Shown: positions 1-7,485, counted from the stretch's first letter. The stretch: 64,000 bases of DNA from Paenibacillus xylanexedens (GCF_007676705.1 NZ_VEBF01000011.1:1-64000), one strand, 5' to 3'. Numbers and translations are program-made. Notes: generated from the letters alone by a model not told the origin.

Positions 1-98
1 GTTCATTCTGCAAGCAGAATGTTTACTCACTCGTTGTTCAGTTTTCAAAGATCAAACTTGTTTTGTTACCGAACGTTGTTCTCTTCAGCGACTCTTAT
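1..98 (-). other. Leader of an rRNA operon (16S gene lies off the left edge)
   Basis: Read on the minus strand, this stretch contains the TCTTTGAAAACTGAACAACG-type sequence typical of Bacillales rRNA leaders and spacers, followed by a small inverted repeat ATTCTGC-TT-GCAGAAT at the extreme edge. Two good sigma-A promoters lie directly upstream and point this way, which fits a leader better than an internal 16S-23S spacer. No mature rRNA sequence is visible in the window. The rest of 239-573 holds no gene or structure I can support. Confidence 0.75.
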
Positions 99-127
99 AT
101 AATATCATGTCCGAACCAACTTTGCAA
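99..127 (-). promoter_or_regulatory. Sigma-A promoter P2 of the rRNA operon
   Basis: Minus strand: -35 TTGCAA (122-127), a 17-base spacer, -10 TATTAT (99-104). Position and A/T-rich upstream sequence resemble the proximal promoter of Bacillales rrn operons. Confidence 0.7.
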
Positions 128-209
128 GCTCTTTTTTCAAGTTTCTTTCGAAGCTTATTTTATTCGCTTGCCGCACCGTGAATCTCGTGTTTTTTTTGGC
201 CGGAAATAG

Positions 210-238
210 AATATACCATGTACAGTTATGGAACGCAA
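210..238 (-). promoter_or_regulatory. Sigma-A promoter P1 of the rRNA operon
   Basis: Minus strand: -35 TTGCGT (233-238), exactly 17 bases, -10 TATATT (210-215). It lies 111 bases upstream of P2, giving the tandem P1-P2 layout usual for rrn operons. Confidence 0.6.
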
Positions 239-573
239 GTATTTTTTCGAAAAACATTAAATTCTTATAAAATAAGTACTCTGTAGTCCTTTTAATAAGT
301 ATCTCCTTATAGCCGACCAAATGATACTTTGCGCACAGCCTTTAATGAGTCGGAATAATCAACAACCTTGTACAGAAGGCGTCCCGTAGAATGCCCGCTC
401 TGTAACATCCGTCATTAAAGGAAGAACAATATGGAGTCTTCATAATTATAGAAACTTATTAACCGATGATATAAGTGGTTAAACAACCAACAAATCATAG
501 ATCATTTTACGCGTTCCTTCTATATAGAAGGAAACCATTTTTAAAATTCATTTTTTCCTAAGAAAAGAAATAC

Positions 574-616
574 AAAAAAAGCGAAAGTTCCGGGTTTGAA
601 TCCCGTGGCTTCCGCT
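574..616 (-). terminator. Intrinsic terminator of the purine permease gene
   Basis: Minus strand hairpin GCGGAAG..CCGGG-type arms: GCG/AAG/CGGG pair with CCCG/CTT/CGC across two small internal loops, with loop ATTCAAA, followed by seven T. It lies 60 bases past the permease stop. The loop and its flanks (GGTTTGAATCCC on the plus strand) resemble a tRNA T-arm, so it may derive from a tRNA 3' fragment. Confidence 0.65.
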
Positions 617-675
617 TCTTGCATTTATAAAGAAAACAAACTTATCTCAGTATTCTTCATAAAACTAAATTAAGT

Positions 676-2052
676 CTACTCCCCGCCAATAAATACGTAT
701 CGGCAGACTACAATGAGCGCCAAGATCCACATGAGCCAGTGAATTTTCACTTTGCGTTCTGTAACCAAGTTACTGAATACCGCCAGAATCACATAAGATA
801 CGATACCTGCAGAGATTCCGTTCGCGATTCCGCCTGTGAAAGGCATCAATACAATGGTAAGGAACGCGGGGAAAGCTTGCAGGAAATCATCCCACTCGAT
901 GCTACGCACTTGACTCATCATAAGTACACCCACGATGATCAATGCCGGAGCCGTTGCAGCAGATGGAACAACCAAAGCAAGCGGCGCGATAAACAGGGCC
1001 AAAATGAACAGCAAACCTGTCGTTACCGAAGTCAGTCCTGTACGTCCACCTGCCTCAACACCTGAAGCACTTTCAACGTATGCCGTAATGGTACTTGTAC
1101 CCAGTGCAGCACCGGCGCTGACACCAACTGCATCGACGAGCATCGCTTTACCGATGGTTTTCTCGCCTTTTTTCTTATCCTTCATAATGCCCATACGCGT
1201 TGCAGTACCTACCATCGTACCGAACGTGTCGAACAATTCTACGAAGGTAAAGATAAAGATGATCTCGAACAATCCCAGACTGATGGCACCTTTCAAATCC
1301 AGCTGTCCAACCGCCAGATCACTGAAGTTAGGCAACCAGCTTGCGCCCGAAAGACCACTCAGATTCGTAACACCCATCGGAATACCAATTAACGTTGTTG
1401 CTACGATCCCGATTAGCAGAGCGCCTTTAACGCGCATAACCATCAGTATAGCAATAAGGAGCAAACCAATCAGTGCAAGTAATGCATCGTGATGCGTTAT
1501 AAAGTTACCCAATGAAAGATTAAAGCTGCTGCCTGGAATCGGCTGGCTCAGATCTGCGTCTGGCGCAACATTCACCGTTACAGCCACGAGATTAGCAAGT
1601 TTGAAACCGATAATCGTAATAAAGAGACCGATACCCACCGTAATGGCCATTTTGATCGACTGCGGTACTGCAACAAGCAACATTTGCCGAATCTTGGTCA
1701 CGGTCAGAATAATGAACACGATACCGGAAAGGAATACCGCTCCGAGAGCAGCTTGCCAAGTAATCGCTCCATTCGAACTTAGAACGACAGTCATGAAGTA
1801 CGCATTCAATCCCATACCTGGTGCGAGCGCAATCGGAATATTCACGAACAATCCCATAATAATAGTCATTAATCCGGCGCCGACGGCCGTTGCAAAAAAT
1901 ACGGCATTATCCGACATACCCGCCCCGGCTTGACCCAAGAACAACGTGTTCACAAAAAGAATGTAAGCCATTGTCATAAAGGTAGTAAGACCCGCAACAA
2001 TCTCCGTTCTAACGTTTGTTCCGTTTTCTTTTAGTTTAAAGAAACGATCCAT
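676..2052 (-). CDS. NCS2-family purine permease (AzgA/PbuG-PbuO type)
   Basis: A 458-residue polytopic membrane protein that most likely imports hypoxanthine, guanine or a related purine by proton symport. The start MDRFFKLKENGT, the early TMAYILFVNT segment, ALAPGMGLNAYF and VEAGGRTGLTSV are hallmarks of the AzgA/PbuG branch of NCS2, and the length fits (PbuG is about 440 residues). Around a dozen hydrophobic segments are visible. The ATG follows AAGGGGGAG. The gene is transcribed alone from a promoter at 2340-2369 through a purine riboswitch and a leader terminator, so expression should follow the level of a purine. The exact purine is uncertain because the aptamer is a variant. Confidence 0.9.
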   Translation of the reverse strand: MDRFFKLKENGTNVRTEIVAGLTTFMTMAYILFVNTLFLGQAGAGMSDNAVFFATAVGAGLMTIIMGLFVNIPIALAPGMGLNAYFMTVVLSSNGAITWQAALGAVFLSGIVFIILTVTKIRQMLLVAVPQSIKMAITVGIGLFITIIGFKLANLVAVTVNVAPDADLSQPIPGSSFNLSLGNFITHHDALLALIGLLLIAILMVMRVKGALLIGIVATTLIGIPMGVTNLSGLSGASWLPNFSDLAVGQLDLKGAISLGLFEIIFIFTFVELFDTFGTMVGTATRMGIMKDKKKGEKTIGKAMLVDAVGVSAGAALGTSTITAYVESASGVEAGGRTGLTSVTTGLLFILALFIAPLALVVPSAATAPALIIVGVLMMSQVRSIEWDDFLQAFPAFLTIVLMPFTGGIANGISAGIVSYVILAVFSNLVTERKVKIHWLMWILALIVVCRYVFIGGE

Positions 2053-2172
2053 AATTCACTAACTCCCCCTTAGAGATGTTGAAGCCATATTGAAAAACGA
2101 CAAATGACCCTGAAGATGATTCTTCCCCCAGGGCTCAGCTGATAAGGAGTGGCACTATGGCCTTTACTAAGA

Positions 2173-2220
2173 ACAAAAAAAATTCTAATGTGCGTGATGT
2201 CCCCGCAATCATGTAGAATT
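2173..2220 (-). terminator. Leader terminator (riboswitch expression platform)
   Basis: Minus strand: AATTCTA (2214-2220) pairs with TAGAATT (2181-2187), with an inner TGCG/CGCA stem, followed by eight T (2173-2180). It lies between the aptamer and the permease start and is the likely regulated terminator. A further hairpin (arms CCCTG..GAAGA / TCTTC..AGGG, about 2108-2134) follows without a T-tract. Confidence 0.75.
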
Positions 2221-2241
2221 CCCGTGCTCAGCCTTCTCCTC

Positions 2242-2306
2242 TTCGTAGCCAGATCATTAGGGTGATCTCGTAGAGACTCCCGGGCCAATTCCCGGGATTA
2301 TACGAA
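2242..2306 (-). promoter_or_regulatory. Purine riboswitch aptamer, variant of the guanine class
   Basis: Minus-strand transcript folds as a purine aptamer: P1 TTCGTA/TACGAA, J1/2 TAAT, P2 CCCGGG/CCCGGG with loop AATTGG, J2/3 GTCTCTAC, P3 AGATCA/TGATCT with loop CCCTAA, and a C before the 3' P1 strand at the position that sets guanine (C74) versus adenine (U74) specificity. The GG in L2 and CC in L3 can make the usual loop-loop contact. Departures from the guanine consensus: U48 to C, A73 to G, the bottom P3 pair replaced by G opposite G, and both loops six rather than seven bases. Family membership is sure; ligand is not. Confidence 0.9.
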
Positions 2307-2339
2307 TTAGTATGCGCTATTTGTTTGTTTCCCATCACT

Positions 2340-2369
2340 ATTTTAGGAGGGTGGTGTCTATTTTGTCAA
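2340..2369 (-). promoter_or_regulatory. Sigma-A promoter of the riboswitch/permease transcript
   Basis: Minus strand -35 TTGACA (2364-2369), 18-base spacer, -10 TAAAAT (2340-2345), about 35 bases ahead of the aptamer. Confidence 0.7.
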
Positions 2370-2532
2370 TGAGAAAAACGAATGTTAATCTCGTCGACCT
2401 TACATATCGTTCGTATTATTTAACAGAAAGAACCAGTTCAGCGGTTTACAACCCAATTAAATACGCTATACTCGGCAGATTTTCCACGGCATATGTTCAT
2501 TATGTCAGGATGGGATTTCTGCAGATTAATAT

Positions 2533-2584
2533 AAAAAGCTACCCTGATCAAAGGCATGAAGCGCTCTGATCAGGGTAGCTTTTT
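2533..2584. terminator. Strong bidirectional terminator
   Basis: A-tract, then a perfect stem AGCTACCCTGATCA / TGATCAGGGTAGCT with a 16-base loop, then a T-tract. On the minus strand it can end the small gene at 2728-2979 and shield the riboswitch promoter. No convincing plus-strand gene precedes it. Confidence 0.85.
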
Positions 2585-2727
2585 AGTCTGTCTGATGCGT
2601 TTTAGCAATCAGTTGAATGATATCTGTGATAACAAGTTATGGTATTCCAATCCATGTATTGAATAGGTATACGGAGCAATTTACGACATGTTCCAGTGCT
2701 CATTTCACCGGACCAGTCCTATGTCAA

Positions 2728-2979
2728 TTATATCTCTGTCTGCTGAGTATTCTCTATCTCTTGTTGTTCCAGATCTGTGTTCGTTGTTAAGTCAGAGGAT
2801 AACTCCTGGTTTCTGGTCTGATCGGAAGAAGCATCCGCTGCCTCTAAGTTCACAAATGGAAATTCTCCCGAACCGGAGGCCAAGTCTTGCATTTCTGAAC
2901 CGTATCCTGCCAGCATCACCATCAGAAACGCACTTCCAATGCCCATCTTCCATTTGCTCATATAGTCGGTTTTACGCAT
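2728..2979 (-). CDS. Small secreted or membrane-anchored protein, lipoprotein-like
   Basis: 83 residues from ATG at 2979, chosen because AAGGGAG lies ahead of it and it begins directly before a signal peptide (basic MRKTDYMSKWK, then a hydrophobic stretch). The segment ends in MVMLAGYGSE, which looks like a lipobox (LAGC) with tyrosine in place of the essential cysteine. The rest is acidic and Gln/Asn/Thr-rich with no recognised domain. As written it should be a plain secreted or membrane-anchored protein. Function unknown; coding status is moderately supported by the signal peptide, the RBS and the terminator downstream. Confidence 0.6.
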   Translation of the reverse strand: MRKTDYMSKWKMGIGSAFLMVMLAGYGSEMQDLASGSGEFPFVNLEAADASSDQTRNQELSSDLTTNTDLEQQEIENTQQTEI

Positions 2980-3102
2980 ACATTCAATTCTCCCTTCAGT
3001 AGCCATATAGCTCTTAGTATGTACTTATTGTACAGGCCCGACCTGAAAGGATCATGAAGTGAACTTTAAAATGGGATGAAATTTTAAATAGAACCCTCTC
3101 AT

Positions 3103-3148
3103 AAAAAAACTCCCTTCTATTTGCGAAATGCCGCAGATAAAAGAGAGC
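3103..3148 (-). terminator. guaA': Duplicated guaA terminator (outer copy)
   Basis: Minus-strand stem CTCTCTTTTATCTGCG paired with CGCAAATAGAAGGGAG (G-U wobbles included), followed by seven T. It is nearly identical to the terminator at 5610-5656 after intact guaA and follows the guaA 3' fragment, so it is the other half of the same duplication. Confidence 0.85.
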
Positions 3149-3179
3149 TTTTTTCAAAATATTGTTACGGGTGTATATC

Positions 3180-3370
3180 CTACTCCCATTCAATCGTTGC
3201 AGGTGGTTTGGATGTTACGTCATAGACGATACGGTTTACGTTATCGACTTCGTTAACGATCCGTACAGAGATTTTCTCCAGCACATCCCAAGGGATACGT
3301 GCCCAGTCAGCAGTCATACCGTCGATGGACGTTACGGCACGAATACCTACAGTGTAGGAATACGTACTCC
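3180..3370 (-). pseudogene. guaA': guaA 3'-end fragment (last ~61 codons), duplication scar
   Basis: This stretch repeats almost base for base the end of the intact guaA at 5769-5955 and encodes the last 61 residues of GMP synthase (from TYSYTVGIRAVTS to PPATIEWE). Similarity stops abruptly at about 3367, within the codons before TYS. Only a handful of silent changes separate the copies. The fragment has no plausible start and cannot make an enzyme. Together with the copied terminator it marks one end of the inserted segment 3371-5606; compare the islands known to integrate at the 3' end of guaA and bring their own 3' end to restore the gene. Confidence 0.9.
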
Positions 3371-3652
3371 AATAGAGTAAATTACTATTCAATTATTGCG
3401 TTATTCTTGTATACCATTTGTAGCGGGTAAAAAGAGTGATTTCAACTAAGAGATTACAGAACAAAGACACATGTATTATTCACGTTATCCTAGTTCAACA
3501 GGTAAAAAAGGGGATATGCTTAAACGCTAAAAATACCGCACAAAACAATAGTCATCCTTTACCGTCTCATATCATTTATAGAGCATGGGTTACTGAGTAG
3601 TTTGTTTGTAATTGTAGGTGAACAAGGAAACAATATTTTCGAGGTGATTTTT

Positions 3653-4066
3653 ATGAGAAGGAAAACGACTAAACTTGTTTTATTTGTTTCTTTATTTATG
3701 CTCATTAGTGGCTTTACTAATGCGAATTCACCACAACCACCCTTAACGAGCATTGAAACGATTCCTGCTCCTGAAGGTAATTGGGTCTACCTACCTGAAG
3801 GTGATGGAGAAATGGTGATTCGTGTATCTACCGCTTATACAAATACATTTAATGTGTGGAGAGTTCCTACTGGAACACAACAATGGGAGAATCGTATTCT
3901 GATTTGTAATGAAAAAGGCAACAAAGATGACTGGACTTGTATCTGGAGATATACCAAAGATGATAATATCCATGACCATTTTGTTGTTGAAGCTTCTGGA
4001 GAAGGTGGGTGTATCAAGGATAGTATTAATGTAACTCGTAAGCATGATGAAGATCATCCACAATAA
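3653..4066 (+). CDS. Secreted protein of unknown function
   Basis: 137 residues from ATG at 3653, preceded by GAGGTGA at good spacing. The upstream in-frame start at 3602 has no RBS and would push the signal peptide inward. Residues 1-25 (MRRKTTKLVLFVSLF.. ending FTNANS) are a classical signal peptide. The mature part is short with three cysteines (LICNEK, DWTCIW, GGCIKD), several tryptophans and an acidic/histidine-rich tail, suggesting a small beta-rich extracellular domain. I do not recognise the family. It lies inside the segment flanked by guaA repeats and ends at its own hairpin (4148-4205), so it is likely accessory cargo. Confidence 0.7.
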   Translation: MRRKTTKLVLFVSLFMLISGFTNANSPQPPLTSIETIPAPEGNWVYLPEGDGEMVIRVSTAYTNTFNVWRVPTGTQQWENRILICNEKGNKDDWTCIWRYTKDDNIHDHFVVEASGEGGCIKDSINVTRKHDEDHPQ

Positions 4067-4147
4067 TTTTGGTTCACACCTTGTAGTGAACTTCTTGATC
4101 CACTTCATCCAAGAAAACGCATGTATATGCTCCCTAGACGCTCTCAT

Positions 4148-4205
4148 GAGAATACAAAAGGCACAACCACATATGTTGTGCCGACATGAAAATTCTCTTT
4201 TATTT
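4148..4205 (+). terminator. Intrinsic terminator after the secreted-protein gene
   Basis: Nested hairpin: GAGAAT / ATTCTC outside and GGCACAAC / GTTGTGCC inside, followed by TTTTATTT. Confidence 0.75.
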
Positions 4206-4251
4206 GAACTCTCGTTTTCCCGTTAGTTGAACGAAAAAAAATGGTTATCCA

Positions 4252-4695
4252 TTAGTCAATTTTAATCATCTTATCAAAGCAGTATGAATCTTTGTCATAG
4301 CCATTATGCTTATAGAAAGCATGGGCATCAGTTCGCTTCATCCCGGTACATAGAATAATGCTGGATATTCCGCTGTCCTTCGCATAATTTTCAGTGTATC
4401 GTAGCAGTTCAGTTCCTACCTTATGACGTTGAAAATCATTATGAACAGCAAGTCCGGTTATATGCAGATAACCATTCGCAGACCCTACAGCTAATGCATG
4501 GACTATAGATATGAATCCAACAACATGATTCGCAAGTAACGCTACAAACGTTTTGTAATTGCCGGCTCTGATCATCTGGTCCATCGTAACACGAAAGTTC
4601 TCATCCGTAACAGTATGTACGCCCAGTACATCGTTCCATAAGATAACAACTTCATTATAATCTTTTGATAAAATTTCTCGTATCTTAATTTCCAT
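4252..4695 (-). CDS. GNAT-family N-acetyltransferase
   Basis: 147 residues from ATG at 4695, which follows a strong GGGGGGGAGGG ribosome binding site; an upstream in-frame start would add a 31-residue extension that does not look like GNAT. It should transfer an acetyl group from acetyl-CoA to an amine; the substrate cannot be told. Motif A is visible as ITGLAVHNDFQRHKVGTELL (beta4 plus the Q-R-x-x-x-G pyrophosphate loop), and the C-terminal DAHAFYKHNGYD is the usual motif B. The gene sits between two copies of the CCCGTTA motif within the guaA-flanked segment, which suggests mobile accessory cargo. Confidence 0.85.
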   Translation of the reverse strand: MEIKIREILSKDYNEVVILWNDVLGVHTVTDENFRVTMDQMIRAGNYKTFVALLANHVVGFISIVHALAVGSANGYLHITGLAVHNDFQRHKVGTELLRYTENYAKDSGISSIILCTGMKRTDAHAFYKHNGYDKDSYCFDKMIKID

Positions 4696-4772
4696 ACCCT
4701 CCCCCCCCATAAAAAATATCTGCGAAGATAGGATTCGACAATTGATGAAGCAATCCTGCCCGTTACTTGAAC

Positions 4773-4803
4773 AAAAGCAGCCGATCACGTTGATCTGCTG
4801 CTT
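4773..4803 (-). terminator. Terminator between the DUF3888-like and GNAT genes
   Basis: AAAGCAGC-GATC / GATC-GCTGCTTT hairpin with a five-base loop; on the minus strand the stem ends in CTTTTG. It follows the gene at 4836-5234. Confidence 0.65.
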
Positions 4804-4835
4804 TCATTGTATTATTGAGCTAGTTTCCCGTTAGT

Positions 4836-5234
4836 TCAATGGGTAATAATTTCTTGCCAATTAGGAGGCAAGTCATAATCCTTAATGTGTTTATACTCTT
4901 GAACCATTATTGATCCAGAGTTATCTATACTAAATCTCATCGAGTCGATCCCAACATCCAAATGAGGTCCTACGTACGGGATTGTATTAACCTGAACATC
5001 AATATGGGAAGAATAATATTTAACGTCTATATCGGTTCCATTAAAAAAAGGCGTAAACGTAGGTGATACAGTTAATTTATTTTTATAGTATTGGTTAATC
5101 TGTTCCTGTATTTTTGGAGCTAATAAAGTAAGTACAAGCCTTTTCAGAGGTTCATCGTTTTGCTTTGCAAAAACGGGCTGTATTGTCATCAAGAAAATGA
5201 TGACCGCTAGCAATAATCCGATAAATCTTCTCAT
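4836..5234 (-). CDS. Secreted DUF3888-like protein
   Basis: 132 residues from ATG at 5234, preceded by GAGGG; the longer reading from 5276 adds an unlikely polar extension before the signal peptide. Residues 1-23 (MRRFIGLLLAVIIFLM.. to PVFAK) form a signal peptide. The mature part, with LVLTLLAPKIQEQINQYY near its start and VNTIPYVGPHLDVGIDSM in the middle, matches the pattern of DUF3888 (an LxPxIxxxIxxYY helix and a VxTFxGPHxPPYG segment), though the second motif is diverged. Function of the family is unknown. It is the inner cargo gene next to the integrase relic. Confidence 0.6.
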   Translation of the reverse strand: MRRFIGLLLAVIIFLMTIQPVFAKQNDEPLKRLVLTLLAPKIQEQINQYYKNKLTVSPTFTPFFNGTDIDVKYYSSHIDVQVNTIPYVGPHLDVGIDSMRFSIDNSGSIMVQEYKHIKDYDLPPNWQEIITH

Positions 5235-5343
5235 TTCTGAACCCTCGTCCCCAACATATTTAAGGGTATTTTTCACTAAATGAAGAAAATTTATTATTAT
5301 CCTACCCTTAGGAGATTGTCTTTCTCATCAATAAATTCTTCAC

Positions 5344-5609
5344 TCACAAGCTGTTGGAAAACACCTTCAGTGTTGCAATATTATTGTTTACCGTGCTGTT
5401 AGTCTCACTACCTATGCGTTGTCGTTCCTGTATATATTTTTTAATGTGAAGCAGGCTCATATCCTCTACCTCTGAAACAGCTAATTCATGCTCTGTGAAC
5501 TCCGGCCATCTGTACAATCGAAACAAGCACGAGTCGATGTATTTCTTTTCTCTGCCCAAAATTTCTTGGTTCAGCTTAAAATCCTCAATCAGTTCTTAAT
5601 TTTGGTCAT
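5344..5609 (-). pseudogene. Tyrosine recombinase (phage integrase) N-terminal remnant, frameshifted and truncated
   Basis: The uninterrupted part (5344-5595) reads LIEDFKLNQEILGREKKYI, then LLHIKKYIQERQRIGSETN, then STVNNNIATLKVFSNSL. This is the pattern of the core-binding (SAM-like) domain of XerC/integrase proteins: a four-helix domain ending in 'T-x-N-x-x-L-x-x-L-K-x-F'. An ATG at 5609, directly after the T-run of the guaA terminator, opens MTKIKN in another frame; restoring one G near 5593 would join it to the rest as MTKIKELIEDF. The catalytic domain (R..H-x-x-R..Y) is missing entirely. Its position against guaA is where the integrase of a guaA-targeting element sits. Confidence 0.65.
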
Positions 5610-5656
5610 AAAAAAACTCCCTTCTATTTGCGAAACAACGCAGATAAAAGAGAGTA
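5610..5656 (-). terminator. guaA terminator (inner copy)
   Basis: Minus-strand stem of 12-16 pairs (CTCTTTTATCTGCG with CGCAAATAGAAGGGAG) and seven T. The spacer between the guaA stop and this hairpin (5657-5768) is about 80 bases longer than in the outer copy, so the two copies are not simple identical repeats here. Confidence 0.85.
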
Positions 5657-5768
5657 ATTTTTTTGCACTCTATTGTTGCAGGTGTATACGTACTGTCAAC
5701 GCTGCTAACGCCATAAGCCCTGATGTATTAAGGCTCCAAAGCGGTTAACGGCATTAAACATTTATAAC

Positions 5769-7307
5769 CTACTCCCACTCAATTGTTGCAGGTGGTTTGG
5801 ATGTTACGTCATAGACGATACGGTTTACGTTATCGACTTCGTTAACGATCCGTACGGAGATTTTCTCCAGCACATCCCAAGGGATACGTGCCCAGTCAGC
5901 AGTCATACCGTCGATGGACGTTACGGCACGAATACCTACAGTATAGGAATACGTACGCGCATCACCCATTACGCCTACACTCTTCATGTTCGGCAGGGCT
6001 GTGAAGTATTGCCAGATCTCACGATCAAGGCCGGCTTTGATAATTTCTTCACGCAGAATATAATCCGAATCACGAACAATTTTGAGCTTGTCCTCTGTTA
6101 CTTCGCCAAGCACACGAATCGCGAGACCCGGACCTGGGAAAGGCTGACGCCATACGATAGCTTCAGGCAGACCGCATTCTTCGCCGACTTTACGCACTTC
6201 GTCTTTGAACAGGGCACTCAGTGGCTCAATCAGTTTGAAGTTCATGTCCTCAGGCAGACCGCCCACGTTGTGGTGGGATTTGATGGTCTGTGCAGTTGCT
6301 GTACCACTTTCCACGATATCTGTGTACAGTGTACCTTGCGCCAGGAATTCAAAATCATCAAATTGCTTGGATTCTTCATCAAATACGTAAATAAACTCGT
6401 TACCGATGATTTTACGTTTTTGTTCCGGATCATCCACGCCTGCCAGTTTGGATAGGAAGCGCTCCTGTGCATCAATTTTGACAACCTTCATGTCAAATTT
6501 GCCGACAAACGTCTCCATTACGCTTTCTGCTTCGCCTTTGCGCAGCAGACCATGGTCGATAAACATACATGTCAGTTGGTCGCCAATGGCTTTGTGTAGC
6601 AGTGCAGCAACAACAGAAGAATCCACGCCACCGCTCAGTGCACACAGAACTTTACCGTCGCCCACTTTTTCACGAATATCTTTGATCGTATCTTCAATGA
6701 ATGTCTCCATGCTCCAGTTGCCTTCGCAACCACAGATTTCGAACAGGAAGTTACGAATCATATCGTTACCACGAACAGAGTGACGTACTTCCGGGTGGAA
6801 CTGAACAGCATACAATTTGCGCTCGTCGTTACTCATTGCAGCGATTGGCGCACTTTCCGTGCCTGCATCCAGTTTGAAACCCGGAGGAAGTGTAACCACG
6901 TGGTCACCGTGACTCATCCATACTGTGTGCTCACCGTCAATACCTTGTGCGAGAGCAGCACCAGCTGCGAACTCGATGTCGGCTTTACCGTACTCACGCT
7001 TCTCGGAACGTTCTACTTTACCTTCAAGCTGCTGGGCCATAAGTTGCATCCCGTAACAGATTCCGAAGATGGGAAGTCCAAGATCATAGATAGCCGGGTC
7101 CACATGTGGTGCATTTTCTGCATACACACTGGATGGCCCGCCAGAGAAAATGATTCCTCGTGGTGACATTTCTGCGATCTTCTCTGCCGGTGTGTTATAC
7201 GGCAAAAGCTCGCTGTATACGCCGAGATCCCGAATTCTTCTGGCGATTAACTGGTTGTATTGGCCCCCAAAGTCAAGGACAACCACAATTTCATTTGGTT
7301 TATTCAT
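5769..7307 (-). CDS. guaA: GMP synthase (glutamine-hydrolysing)
   Basis: 512 residues, full length. It converts XMP, glutamine and ATP to GMP, the last step of guanine nucleotide synthesis. The N-terminal class I glutamine amidotransferase domain shows the nucleophile in GICYGMQL and its histidine/glutamate in QFHPEV. The ATP pyrophosphatase domain starts with the P-loop ALSGGVDSSVVA (about residues 220-231). The C-terminal dimerisation domain contains FPGPGLAIRVLGE and ends PPATIEWE. The ATG follows GAGGGAGG. A promoter lies only about 30 bases upstream, so there is no room for a leader riboswitch. Its 3' end is duplicated at 3180-3370. Confidence 0.98.
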   Translation of the reverse strand: MNKPNEIVVVLDFGGQYNQLIARRIRDLGVYSELLPYNTPAEKIAEMSPRGIIFSGGPSSVYAENAPHVDPAIYDLGLPIFGICYGMQLMAQQLEGKVERSEKREYGKADIEFAAGAALAQGIDGEHTVWMSHGDHVVTLPPGFKLDAGTESAPIAAMSNDERKLYAVQFHPEVRHSVRGNDMIRNFLFEICGCEGNWSMETFIEDTIKDIREKVGDGKVLCALSGGVDSSVVAALLHKAIGDQLTCMFIDHGLLRKGEAESVMETFVGKFDMKVVKIDAQERFLSKLAGVDDPEQKRKIIGNEFIYVFDEESKQFDDFEFLAQGTLYTDIVESGTATAQTIKSHHNVGGLPEDMNFKLIEPLSALFKDEVRKVGEECGLPEAIVWRQPFPGPGLAIRVLGEVTEDKLKIVRDSDYILREEIIKAGLDREIWQYFTALPNMKSVGVMGDARTYSYTVGIRAVTSIDGMTADWARIPWDVLEKISVRIVNEVDNVNRIVYDVTSKPPATIEWE

Positions 7308-7337
7308 TACCGTGCCTCCCTCAATTCAATGAAACTA

Positions 7338-7367
7338 ATTATACGCAACGACAAAACATACCGTCAA
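7338..7367 (-). promoter_or_regulatory. Sigma-A promoter of guaA
   Basis: Minus strand -35 TTGACG (7362-7367), 18-base spacer, perfect -10 TATAAT (7338-7343). Confidence 0.8.
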
Positions 7368-7485
7368 GGAAAGGCGAAACTCCTTTTTTCGACATTTCAA
7401 AACAAGGGATACCGAATACCTTCGATTATGAAATTTCGAATAGAAGCTTGGCAGCAAGATGATGGATCAAGTGTATGATCATGGA

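Larger units (their letters stand above)
4219..4843. repeat. Three copies of a CCCGTTAgTTgAA motif at gene boundaries
   Basis: CCCGTTAGTTGAACG at 4219-4233, CCCGTTACTTGAACA at 4759-4773 and CCCGTTAGTTCAATGGG at 4827-4843. Each is a short dyad (CGTT..AACG or CCCGTT..AATGGG). The first two bracket the acetyltransferase unit and the third overlaps the stop of the next gene. Their meaning is unknown; they may be cassette boundaries or terminator remnants. Confidence 0.4.

Noticed and set aside
2312..2569. 85-codon plus-strand open frame
   Set aside because: It starts within the riboswitch leader on the opposite strand, covers its promoter, and has no RBS or recognisable product.
3162..3392. Possible functional small gene from the guaA fragment
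   Set aside because: The sequence is a copy of the guaA 3' end; the apparent start comes from the junction sequence and lacks an RBS.
4219..4843. Integron attC sites
   Set aside because: The motifs do not match the GTTRRRY / RYYYAAC core sites and no integron integrase is present; the nearby integrase relic is of general tyrosine type.
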